DNA of 64,000 bases. It comes from Rhodocytophaga aerolata. GTDB lineage: Bacteria > Bacteroidota > Bacteroidia > Cytophagales > 172606-1. Position 1 is the stretch's first letter. Every line of letters starts with the position of its first letter. Where the stretch lies: the NCBI RefSeq assembly GCF_030503435.1, contig NZ_JAUKPO010000006.1, forward strand, positions 124,001 through 188,000, read 5' to 3'. Both the position numbers and the translations under genes were made by a program. This document shows positions 26,540-33,413 of the stretch, in pieces. The notes below the pieces were generated by a model. That model worked only from the letters and a program-made list of their open reading frames with translations. It had not been told where the DNA came from and ran no database searches.

Positions 26540-27209
26540 AGAAATTACTGATCTGAGCCACCTGACAATAGACGAAGTTGGCGATGAACATATAAGTACT
26601 TCATCCGACACACCTTTAAGAGAAGATGCTTTTGAGATGGACGATGAGCTGAAGATGGAACTGATAGAAAAGCATTTCCGTGAAATTATGCACATCCTGG
26701 GACTTGACCTGACAGATGACAGCTTAAAGGGTACACCCCGCCGGGTTGCCAAAATGTATATTCAGGAGATTTTCAGTGGGCTTAATCCGGCTAATAAACC
26801 TAAAGTGGCTCTTTTCGAAAATAAATACAAGTACAATGAAATGCTGGTAGAGAAAGATATTACCTTTTTCTCCAACTGCGAACACCATTTTGTGCCCATA
26901 TTTGGCAAAGCACACATAGCCTATATTTCCAGTGGCAAAGTAATAGGCTTATCTAAACTGAACCGGGTCGTGCAGTATTTTGCCAAACGTCCGCAGGTGC
27001 AGGAACGCATGACCATGCAAATTGCTACGGAGCTAAAAGAGATGCTGCAAACCGAAGATGTTGCCGTGCTGATAGATGCCAAGCATATGTGTGTTTCTTC
27101 ACGTGGGGTAAGCGATGTAAATAGTTCCACGGTTACTGCCTACTATGGCGGCAAATTTTCCGAAGAGCAGACGAAAAATGAGTTTTTGGCGTATGTTCAA
27201 TTAAAGTAA
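26499..27209 (+). CDS. folE: GTP cyclohydrolase I
   Basis: A 236-residue enzyme that opens GTP to give dihydroneopterin triphosphate, the first step of folate and tetrahydropterin synthesis. Catalytic and zinc motifs are clear: FFSNCEHHFVPIFGKAHIAY near residue 126, GLSKLNRVVQYFAKRPQVQE near 149, and AKHMCVSSRGV near 195. An acidic N-terminal extension of about 46 residues precedes the usual fold. The ATG at 26499 overlaps the PTPS gene by 41 bp; a second in-frame ATG at 26637 would remove both the overlap and the extension, so the true start is open. It ends at a strong terminator. Confidence 0.93.
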   Translation: MRQKETSLNTPLIKEITDLSHLTIDEVGDEHISTSSDTPLREDAFEMDDELKMELIEKHFREIMHILGLDLTDDSLKGTPRRVAKMYIQEIFSGLNPANKPKVALFENKYKYNEMLVEKDITFFSNCEHHFVPIFGKAHIAYISSGKVIGLSKLNRVVQYFAKRPQVQERMTMQIATELKEMLQTEDVAVLIDAKHMCVSSRGVSDVNSSTVTAYYGGKFSEEQTKNEFLAYVQLK

Positions 27210-27238
27210 TACCTACGAGTCCTATATAAATACATGCA

Positions 27239-27277
27239 CCCACAAGGCGAATTTCAAAACCTTGTGGGTTTGTTTTT
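27239..27277 (+). terminator. Rho-independent terminator of the PTPS-folE operon
   Basis: A perfect 9-bp stem (CCCACAAGG with CCTTGTGGG) is followed by TTTGTTTTT, 29 bp after the folE stop. Confidence 0.88.
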
Positions 27278-27307
27278 GTTAGATAGACAGCATATGACTA
27301 TTTATTC

Positions 27308-28027
27308 ATGACGACGTTTACAGACAAAACTATTTTAGTGGTAGGTGGCAGTTCCGGTATTGGCCTGGCTGTAGTAAAACAATTAGCTAAAGAAGGTGCT
27401 ACACTTATTACGGCCTCCCGCCACCAGTCAGCGGAATTGCAAACGTTACAAATACCCCATATTCCGGTTGATGTAACTGGCGATATACAAGCATTGTCTG
27501 ACCTGCCCGATGTGCTGCATGGATTGGTTTATTGCCCGGGTACTATAAATCTGAAACCCTTTGCCCGGCTAACCGAGCAAGACTTTATGCATGACTGGCA
27601 GGTAAATGTATTGGGTGCCATACGTGTGTTGCAGCAGGCAATAAAATCCTTAAAAAAAGCTCAGGGAGCCAGTGTGGTGCTGTACAGCACTGTAGCCGCC
27701 AGCGTAGGCATGAACTTTCATGCATCCGTGGCTACAGCAAAAAGTGCCGTAGAGGGCCTGGCACTTTCGCTGGCTGCTGAATATGCCTCCTCCCATATAC
27801 GGTTCAATGTCATAGCTCCTTCACTTACCGATACGCCGCTTGCCGGAAATCTTTTGTCTTCTCCTGAAAAACGGGAAGCAGCCAATAAACGGCATCCGTT
27901 AAACAGGGTAGGTACACCGGAAGAAATAGCAGCTATTACCACGTTTTTATTATCCGGCCAAGCAGCCTGGATGTCGGGTCAGATAATTGGCGTAGATGGT
28001 GGCATGTCTACCTTGCGAGTCGTATAG
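27308..28027 (+). CDS. SDR-family oxidoreductase with altered active site
   Basis: A 239-residue short-chain dehydrogenase/reductase. The nucleotide-binding motif is GGSSGIGLAV near residue 13, the NNAG-like position reads VYCPGTI near 76, and the late GGMSTL C-terminus is typical. The active-site motif is unusual: the YxxxK tyrosine is replaced by Val (VATAK near residue 143), though the lysine and the preceding serine (YSTVAAS) remain. So it may be a divergent reductase or use another acid. It lies after PTPS-folE but beyond a terminator, so a pterin reductase role is only a guess. The ATG start gives a normal SDR length. Confidence 0.8.
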   Translation: MTTFTDKTILVVGGSSGIGLAVVKQLAKEGATLITASRHQSAELQTLQIPHIPVDVTGDIQALSDLPDVLHGLVYCPGTINLKPFARLTEQDFMHDWQVNVLGAIRVLQQAIKSLKKAQGASVVLYSTVAASVGMNFHASVATAKSAVEGLALSLAAEYASSHIRFNVIAPSLTDTPLAGNLLSSPEKREAANKRHPLNRVGTPEEIAAITTFLLSGQAAWMSGQIIGVDGGMSTLRVV

Positions 28028-28253
28028 GTTCTGTAACTAGCCTACTGATTAGTAAAATACAAAAAATATAGCTTAATTTTTCAATGAAGCGATCAGATTA
28101 TTAAAATCTGACAATAGCTATTGCGCAGCTAAATAAATTTTAGTAATTTGTTTAGCTTTTATGGTAGATCTGCGGTTGTCTGGAAACCGTCATTTTTTAA
28201 GACTGCTTACTTTTTGTATCGCCTGTAAATTTAACCTCTAACCTTAATTTATT

Positions 28254-28694
28254 ATGGCAAGCTCTTCTGTTATTCTTACTCACCAGCTGGAGGAACGTTA
28301 TGCAAGTAAACATGCAACTCTTTCCTGCCATGCTGAGTTACAGGTGCTTTTATGCACGGCTACTGCTGCTTATATTCCAATGGCAGAATTTATGGATTTG
28401 TTTGAAAAAGCAGGTGAACTTATCGCCAGTAACAACCTAACCAAATGCATCTACGATGAACGAAAGCTGGTAGCATTTCACATGCCTTCTATGGAATGGT
28501 TTTATCTGGTATGGATGGAACGGATGTACAAAAAAGGCCTTTCCACGTACCGCAGACTTTTGCCAGACGATAAATATTTCGAGCAGCAGATGAACCGGGG
28601 CAAAAAAAAGTTACTACAAGAAAATCCCTGGTTTACGTTTGATAACTATGACATTGTGTACTGCAGAACGCTTGAAGAGGCGTTAAGCCGGTAA
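28254..28694 (+). CDS. Conserved-looking hypothetical protein, 146 residues
   Basis: I do not recognise a named family. The 146-residue product is cytosolic, with no signal peptide or membrane helix. It has a central predicted helix-rich part (AYIPMAEFMDLFEKAGELI near residue 40), then an aromatic-rich segment (MPSMEWFYLVWMERMYKKG near 82) and a basic stretch (MNRGKKKLLQENPWF). The general layout of a short sensor or STAS-like domain is possible but not shown. Codon use matches its neighbours. It is followed by a stem-loop shared with the convergent paralogue gene at 28873. Confidence 0.6.
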   Translation: MASSSVILTHQLEERYASKHATLSCHAELQVLLCTATAAYIPMAEFMDLFEKAGELIASNNLTKCIYDERKLVAFHMPSMEWFYLVWMERMYKKGLSTYRRLLPDDKYFEQQMNRGKKKLLQENPWFTFDNYDIVYCRTLEEALSR

Positions 28695-28785
28695 ATCTAC
28701 AGGTGTATTAACAAAAAAGAAGTTACTCAGTAAGCCTCAGTTTTGTGGATGTTGGGTTCAGGCTAAGTAGAGAAGATTTAACTAA

Positions 28786-28820
28786 ACGAGCACCGCCGGA
28801 AGAAATCCACGGTGCTCGTT
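28786..28820. terminator. Hairpin between convergent genes
   Basis: A perfect stem (AACGAGCACCG with CGGTGCTCGTT) separated by 14 bases lies between convergent genes ending at 28694 and 28873. The T run is weak on the minus strand. Confidence 0.6.
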
Positions 28821-28872
28821 AGATATAAACGAAAGAAACTATTTTGGTAAACTCAAGGAAGTGTAGCTATGA

Positions 28873-29304
28873 TTACTCCACTAGGGCAAAGCGTTTTTGC
28901 TCGGTTTCCAAGGTAAGTGTTCTGCTGTAGGTATCTTTGCGGCTTCCCACTTTTATCGTATATTCTCCATCGTTTAGTTTAGACATATCGAATGTACCAT
29001 GATAGATCGCCTCTTTGCCTATTAATTTTTTGTAGGTCAACTCTCCGTTCTCATTGTACACATAAATGGTAATATAGTTTTTCTCTGGATTAACAAAGTG
29101 AACTTTCATACTCACTGAGTTTTCTACCGGGTGAACAAAGGCCTGAAACTCATCAGCAGCTTTGGTGATAGAAGGTGCATTATCCTGGGCAGTAACGGAT
29201 TGAGCAGATACAGCTGGAGCTACAGCTACAGCCGCTACTAAGGCCACAGCAGCAAAGGCTTTACGGAAACTATTTCCGGCGATGCCAAAAAAGATTGTTT
29301 TCAT
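28873..29304 (-). CDS. Small secreted protein, paralogue A
   Basis: I chose the ATG at 29304; the frame continues upstream but the signal peptide starts here (SFRKAFAAVALVAAVAVAPA ... VSAQ). The 143-residue product has a short exported domain of about 110 residues with beta-rich character (VSMKVHFVNPEKNYITIYVY ... DGEYTIKVGSRKDTYSRTL), resembling a single Ig-like or T9SS C-terminal-like sandwich, but without the usual YPNP motif. The function is unknown. It is a tandem paralogue of the gene at 29802, with a 189-bp stretch nearly identical at DNA level and a diverged C-terminal third. Confidence 0.75.
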   Translation of the reverse strand: MKTIFFGIAGNSFRKAFAAVALVAAVAVAPAVSAQSVTAQDNAPSITKAADEFQAFVHPVENSVSMKVHFVNPEKNYITIYVYNENGELTYKKLIGKEAIYHGTFDMSKLNDGEYTIKVGSRKDTYSRTLTLETEQKRFALVE

Positions 29305-29533
29305 AATTGTATATAGTTTGTTAAGTGGTTGTTTTTTAGATACTTGTATTATACTATAAGTAAATATTATACCACTTTTTATACAATTGAGTGTTTTGCA
29401 ACTAAAAGAACCCCGGAAATAAATGAAAGGAAGATAGAATAGATAAGCGGTAGTTTCCGGATAGCCATTATCCACACGGTACATAAATAAGCAATCTGGA
29501 TTTGAGGAAAATAGGGAATAAGTGTCCGGTAAC

Positions 29534-29559
29534 GAACAAGTAGTGTACACTAGTGAACA
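29534..29559. promoter_or_regulatory. Conserved palindromic element upstream of paralogue A
   Basis: GAACA repeats flank a perfect 12-bp palindrome (TAGTGTACACTA at 29541-29552). A near copy lies at 30466-30492, upstream of paralogue B at almost the same distance (about 230 bp) from the start codon. Confidence 0.5.
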
Positions 29560-29661
29560 GCTAATTATGTATGAGACAAAATCAGTTGCTCAATTATTTA
29601 TCAGAGAATGCAGTCGGCTAACAATCGGGTAGTTTCTATTTAACAAAGCCTGGTAAACCAG

Positions 29662-29710
29662 GATAATAAAAAAGCGCATGTATTGCCAGAAATCTGCAAA
29701 CATGCGCTTT
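29662..29710 (-). terminator. Terminator of paralogue B
   Basis: A perfect 11-bp stem (AAAGCGCATGT with ACATGCGCTTT, 18-base loop) is followed on the minus strand by TTTTTATT. It lies about 90 bp after the stop at 29802. Confidence 0.75.
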
Positions 29711-29801
29711 AAAATATATATAAGTAAGGAGTAGAAGAGTTTGAACCTGCACTACCTTATTGAATAGATCTGGACAAATTCCGGCCTCTATCAATTAGTA
29801 A

Positions 29802-30233
29802 TTAGCGGGCAGAAGCAAAACGTTCTTGCTGCGTCTGAATAGAAAGATTACGGGAATAAGTTTCTTTCTTGTTACCAACTTTCACGGTATATACACCATC
29901 CGACAGATTAGACAAATCGAACTTACCATGGAATATAGCATCTTTTCCTAGAAACTTCTGGTATACAATGTCGTTGTCTTGGTTATAAATGGTGACGATA
30001 ATATTTTCTTTCTCTGGATTAACAAAGTGAACTTTCATACTCACTGAGTTTTCTACCGGGTGAACAAAGGCCTGAAACTCATCAGCAGCTTTGGTGATAG
30101 AAGGTGCATTATCCTGGGCGGTAACGGATTGAGCAGATACAGCTGGCGCTACAGCTACAGCCGCTACTAAGGCCACAGCAGCAAAAGCTTTACGGAAATT
30201 ATTGGCAGATATGCTAGAAAATAAAGTGTTCAT
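29802..30233 (-). CDS. Small secreted protein, paralogue B
   Basis: A 143-residue exported protein, same length as paralogue A. The signal peptide (NFRKAFAAVALVAAVAVAPA) and the following 60 residues up to FVNPEK are the same except for a few residues near the start. The C-terminal part diverges (NIIVTIYNQDNDIVYQKFLG ... TYSRNLSIQTQQERFASAR). The fold is probably a small beta-sandwich exposed in the periplasm or outside. No enzyme motif is seen. It has its own terminator and long upstream region, so the two copies are probably separately transcribed. Confidence 0.75.
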   Translation of the reverse strand: MNTLFSSISANNFRKAFAAVALVAAVAVAPAVSAQSVTAQDNAPSITKAADEFQAFVHPVENSVSMKVHFVNPEKENIIVTIYNQDNDIVYQKFLGKDAIFHGKFDLSNLSDGVYTVKVGNKKETYSRNLSIQTQQERFASAR

Positions 30234-30465
30234 GATTTTGTTGTTATACGTTAAGTTGTTGATTATTAATTTTTTGTTGTTTTACTACTTGTAAATTTTA
30301 TACCATTTGATGCAGATAAGACCATCAAGTAACCAAAAGCTTACAGGAAATAAATGAATGGTAAGGACAAAGGATAAATGGTTGTTTTCTGGCTTTAAAG
30401 CCAATTGCTCAGGAAAGCAGTTGTTGAGTAACCTGCTCTGATACACCCCGCTAGTGTTCGTTTAT

Positions 30466-30492
30466 GAACAGATAGGTGTACACTACCGAACA
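30466..30492. promoter_or_regulatory. Conserved palindromic element upstream of paralogue B
   Basis: GAACA repeats flank GTGTACAC at 30476-30483, followed by TACCGAACA. A further 7-bp inverted repeat (GTGTTCG at 30454-30460 with CGAACAC at 30487-30493) encloses it. It matches the element upstream of paralogue A with a one-base length difference. Confidence 0.5.
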
Positions 30493-30665
30493 CCTGATGA
30501 GGCAGAAGTAATAGATTGAGCTGAAAAAATAGTGTGAATCCAGCGGATTACAAAAATGAAGAAATTATTGGCGGCATCTGCGTTGATTTAACGTGTCGGA
30601 ATGAACAAAAGCACTTTTTGGTATGTTGCTCTCCTAAGCAAATAGTATTATTTACAGATATTGGG

Positions 30666-30673
30666 TAGTTTTG
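30666..30673 (+). promoter_or_regulatory. Candidate -7 promoter element of the thioredoxin gene
   Basis: TAGTTTTG fits the Bacteroidota TAnnTTTG -7 consensus and lies 46 bp before the thioredoxin start. I found no clear -33 TTG at the usual spacing. Confidence 0.35.
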
Positions 30674-30718
30674 CATTTCATAAAATGATCCATACATACC
30701 TTACTTAAATTGACTAAT

Positions 30719-31036
30719 ATGGCTGTACAAAAAGTTACGGATGCTGAGTTTACTGAGCAACTTGCAAATCATCCAAAAGTTGTTGTAAAATACTATGCAG
30801 ACTGGTGCGGAAGCTGCCGTTTATTTGCACCTAAGTTTAACCGGCTTTCCAGCGACAGCAGGTTCACAGATATTACCTTTCTGGACGTAAATGCGGAGAC
30901 AAGTCCGGTAGCCAGAAAGACTGCCGGCGTAACAAATCTGCCGTATTTTGCTGTATTCCAGAATGGCCAGTTAGTAGAGGCCGTGGCTACCAGCAAAGAA
31001 GATGCGTTGGTAGAACTGATTAATAAATTGAATTAA
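30719..31036 (+). CDS. Thioredoxin-family protein (WCGSC)
   Basis: I chose the ATG at 30719; a TTG nine bases earlier is in frame. The 105-residue protein is cytosolic with a thioredoxin fold: the redox motif is YADWCGSCRLFAPKF near residue 26, the cis-proline segment is TNLPYFAVF near 75. The active site CGSC differs from the CGPC of classical thioredoxin, including the gene at 53974. It probably reduces disulfides of a particular partner, such as a peroxiredoxin. A small conserved gene follows 92 bp downstream, suggesting a two-gene unit. Confidence 0.88.
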   Translation: MAVQKVTDAEFTEQLANHPKVVVKYYADWCGSCRLFAPKFNRLSSDSRFTDITFLDVNAETSPVARKTAGVTNLPYFAVFQNGQLVEAVATSKEDALVELINKLN

Positions 31037-31128
31037 TACTGATAACTCATAAACTAACTATTGCAGAAAGTACAGGTTTTGTTGCTATCTGCGCAGTTTA
31101 GTTTCATTGCCCAATTAATACTAGAGAT

Positions 31129-31371
31129 ATGAAGATCCCTGTTATAAAAAAATTAGTTGAAAGTTGTACCATTGAAGAATTGCAGGCTGCTGAGCAAGCT
31201 ATTTTAGAAGAACAGCCTTTGCCCATTGAAATAGAAGGTAGTGATGAAGGCGAACAGTTAACACATGCCATTGCTGCCATCTGGATTCTGGAACGTATGC
31301 AAGAAGCCAATCTGGATTTTAAAACAGCGCTGCGGGAATACACCCAAAAAGTAAGAGAATCTATCAATTAA
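31129..31371 (+). CDS. Small acidic helical protein (DUF6952-like)
   Basis: An 80-residue cytosolic protein, mostly helical and acidic (VESCTIEELQAAEQAILEE near residue 10, IAAIWILERMQE near 48). It resembles the short Bacteroidota family labelled DUF6952, which is found beside thioredoxin and peroxiredoxin genes; here it follows a thioredoxin gene on the same strand. One Cys (residue 13) is present, not a redox pair. Function is unknown; a redox accessory role is inferred only from context. Confidence 0.72.
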   Translation: MKIPVIKKLVESCTIEELQAAEQAILEEQPLPIEIEGSDEGEQLTHAIAAIWILERMQEANLDFKTALREYTQKVRESIN

Positions 31372-31465
31372 TAATTAAGACTAGCAGATGAATGGTTTGT
31401 GCCTATATAAAATTTAATTGCAGCTCATTTATCATTCTTCTATAGTCATTCATCATTATCAAGTT

Positions 31466-32578
31466 ATGAGCAAAAAAGGACGAATTCTGGTAGCCATGAG
31501 TGGGGGCATAGATAGTTCTTTGGCGGCGGTTATGCTGCACGAACAAGGCTATGAAGTAATTGGCATGACCATGAAAACATGGGATTATGCCACCGCCGGC
31601 GGCTCCAGAAAGGAGACTGGTTGCTGTAGCCTGGATTCTATTAACGATGCCCGGAATGTGGCGGTGAGCCTTGGCTTTCCGCATTATATACTGGATATAC
31701 GCGAAGAGTTTGGCGACTATGTAATTAACCATTTTACAGGCGAGTACCTGGAAGGCCGTACGCCTAATCCATGTGTGCTATGCAATACCCATATCAAATG
31801 GGATGCGTTGCTGCGCCGTGCTGACAAACTAGGCTGCGAGTATATTGCCACTGGCCACTATGCCAATATCCGTGAAGAAAATGGCCGGTATGTAATCTCC
31901 AAAGGTCTGGATGAGAACAAAGACCAGTCCTATGCCTTATGGGGTATTTCACAACAGAGCCTGAGCAGGACTATATTTCCGCTGGGTGGCCTGCGCAAAA
32001 CCGAGATACGGGAAATGGCCATGGAAAGAGGCTTCTTTGATCTGGTAAATAAATCAGAGTCATACGAAATATGCTTTGTGCCTGATAATGATTATCGGGG
32101 TTTCCTGAAGAGACGGGTAGAAGGGTTGGAAAAACAAGTAGCTGGCGGCGAATTTGTACTGGAAGATGGTACCATTGTAGGCAAACATGAAGGCTATCCT
32201 TTCTATACCATCGGGCAACGGAAAGGCTTAGGTATAGCCTTGGGGTATCCAGTATTTGTTACCGAAATACAGAAAGAAAAAAACCGGGTGGTTTTAGGCC
32301 AATATAAAGACTTAAGCCGCGATGGTATGTGGGTGAGCAAATTGAATATGGTTAAATATGCTGATCTGCTAGGTAAACCCACCCAAACGGTTACTAAAGT
32401 ACGGTATAAAGATGCCGGCACGCCTGCTTTAATTGAACAAGTAGGTGATAAAATGAAAGTGCTGTTCCATGAAGGAGTAAATGGCATTGCACCAGGCCAG
32501 GCCGCTGTTTTCTATGAAGGCTCCGATGTAATTGGGGGTGGCTGGATTACCGCCAGCTTCCGGCAAGATGCTGACTAA
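31466..32578 (+). CDS. mnmA: tRNA-specific 2-thiouridylase MnmA
   Basis: I chose the ATG at 31466, which directly precedes the family start (MSKKGRILVAMSGGIDSS); the frame is open upstream from a TTG. The 370-residue enzyme adds sulfur to U34 of tRNAs for Lys, Glu and Gln. The PP-loop SGGIDSS binds ATP. The two catalytic cysteines are visible: NPCVLCN near residue 94 and YEICFVPD near 194. GRYVISKGLDENKDQSYALWG is the conserved tRNA-handling region. The transcript ends at a terminator 20 bp after the stop. Assignment is firm. Confidence 0.95.
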   Translation: MSKKGRILVAMSGGIDSSLAAVMLHEQGYEVIGMTMKTWDYATAGGSRKETGCCSLDSINDARNVAVSLGFPHYILDIREEFGDYVINHFTGEYLEGRTPNPCVLCNTHIKWDALLRRADKLGCEYIATGHYANIREENGRYVISKGLDENKDQSYALWGISQQSLSRTIFPLGGLRKTEIREMAMERGFFDLVNKSESYEICFVPDNDYRGFLKRRVEGLEKQVAGGEFVLEDGTIVGKHEGYPFYTIGQRKGLGIALGYPVFVTEIQKEKNRVVLGQYKDLSRDGMWVSKLNMVKYADLLGKPTQTVTKVRYKDAGTPALIEQVGDKMKVLFHEGVNGIAPGQAAVFYEGSDVIGGGWITASFRQDAD

Positions 32579-32599
32579 TGCCAGATAAGTAGTTGATAA

Positions 32600-32635
32600 A
32601 AAACCTCACATGTATTTCACACTTGTGAGGTTTTA
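32600..32635 (+). terminator. Rho-independent terminator of mnmA
   Basis: A perfect 11-bp stem (AAAACCTCACA with TGTGAGGTTTT) is followed by a short T run. Confidence 0.82.
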
Positions 32636-32708
32636 TGCCAAATCATAAAAATAAATTTCCCGCGTATGCCCATATTGTAGATTCAACTAGTATATTATTC
32701 AGTATCTT

Positions 32709-33413
32709 ATGGTTAAATACGGGGCATTTGTATTATTTTATCTCAGTATTGTATGGATTGTATCTTCTTGCAGTAGCAGTACCGTAGAGCCTGATGCTGC
32801 CAGGCTAGGATATACGTATTTTCCGTTAGAAGAAAAAAGCTTTGCTATATATGAGGTGGAAGAAACTATATATAGTTTAACATCTACTCCTGTTACCAGA
32901 AATTATCAGATAAAAGAAGTAATAGCCGAGCAGTTTAGAGACCTGAGCAATGAAGAAGCTTTTAAGGTAATGCGTTATAGCCGGCAAAACACCACCGCTG
33001 ACTGGGAACTCGATTCTGTGTGGGTGGCCAAGCGGACAGCCAACCGGGCTATTCGTACAGAAAACAACCGGTCGTTTGTAAAGCTGATTTTTCCGGTGGA
33101 AGAGAGCCAGAAATGGAACGGAAATGTGCTGAACGAGTTAGGGGCAGACGAATATGAGTTTAGTCAGGTGGCTAAACCTTTTACCATTGCCAATCAGCCC
33201 TATACTTCTACGGCCACAGTCATGCAGGTAAATGATTCCAGCGCTTGTAATATGAAACGGGTATATGAAGTATATGCACAAGATATTGGCCTGATTTATA
33301 AAGAAAAAATATTGGTAGATTACCGGCAAACCAATAACATTTGTGAGGGGCTGGGCGACATACAAGCCGGTGTTCAATTATATCAGAAGTTATTAAACTA
33401 TGGAAAAGAGTAA
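32709..33413 (+). CDS. Hypothetical lipoprotein before the T9SS subtilase
   Basis: A 234-residue protein with a lipoprotein signal (FYLSIVWIVSSCSSS, Cys near residue 21), so it is probably anchored in the outer membrane. The mature part is beta-rich with a repeated pattern of aromatic and charged residues; I do not recognise a domain. A pair of late cysteines (SSACNMKR and NNICEGLG) may form a disulfide. Its stop codon overlaps the start of the S8 peptidase gene by 14 bp, so the two are translationally coupled and may work together, for instance as a maturation or binding partner. That is inference. Confidence 0.7.
   Translation: MVKYGAFVLFYLSIVWIVSSCSSSTVEPDAARLGYTYFPLEEKSFAIYEVEETIYSLTSTPVTRNYQIKEVIAEQFRDLSNEEAFKVMRYSRQNTTADWELDSVWVAKRTANRAIRTENNRSFVKLIFPVEESQKWNGNVLNELGADEYEFSQVAKPFTIANQPYTSTATVMQVNDSSACNMKRVYEVYAQDIGLIYKEKILVDYRQTNNICEGLGDIQAGVQLYQKLLNYGKE

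Larger units (their letters stand above)
29305..29801. other. Spacer between tandem secreted-protein paralogues
   Basis: A 497-base gap. The part next to paralogue A holds its long upstream region, which is recognisably similar to the region upstream of paralogue B and carries the palindromic element at 29534-29559. The part next to paralogue B holds its terminator and a small palindrome (CCTGG, TAAA, CCAGG at 29649-29662). No coding frame is supported. Confidence 0.5.
30234..30718. other. Divergent region between paralogue B and thioredoxin genes
   Basis: A 485-base gap serving two divergent promoters. It holds the palindromic element at 30466-30492 and a -7-like motif at 30666-30673. The half nearest paralogue B is alignable with the upstream region of paralogue A (shared GGAAATAAATGAA stretch near 30346). 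No coding frame is supported. Confidence 0.5.

Noticed and set aside
28873-30233. Treating the two similar secreted-protein genes as an insertion element
   Set aside because: No terminal repeats or transposase; the duplicated unit is simply gene plus upstream region, consistent with tandem duplication.
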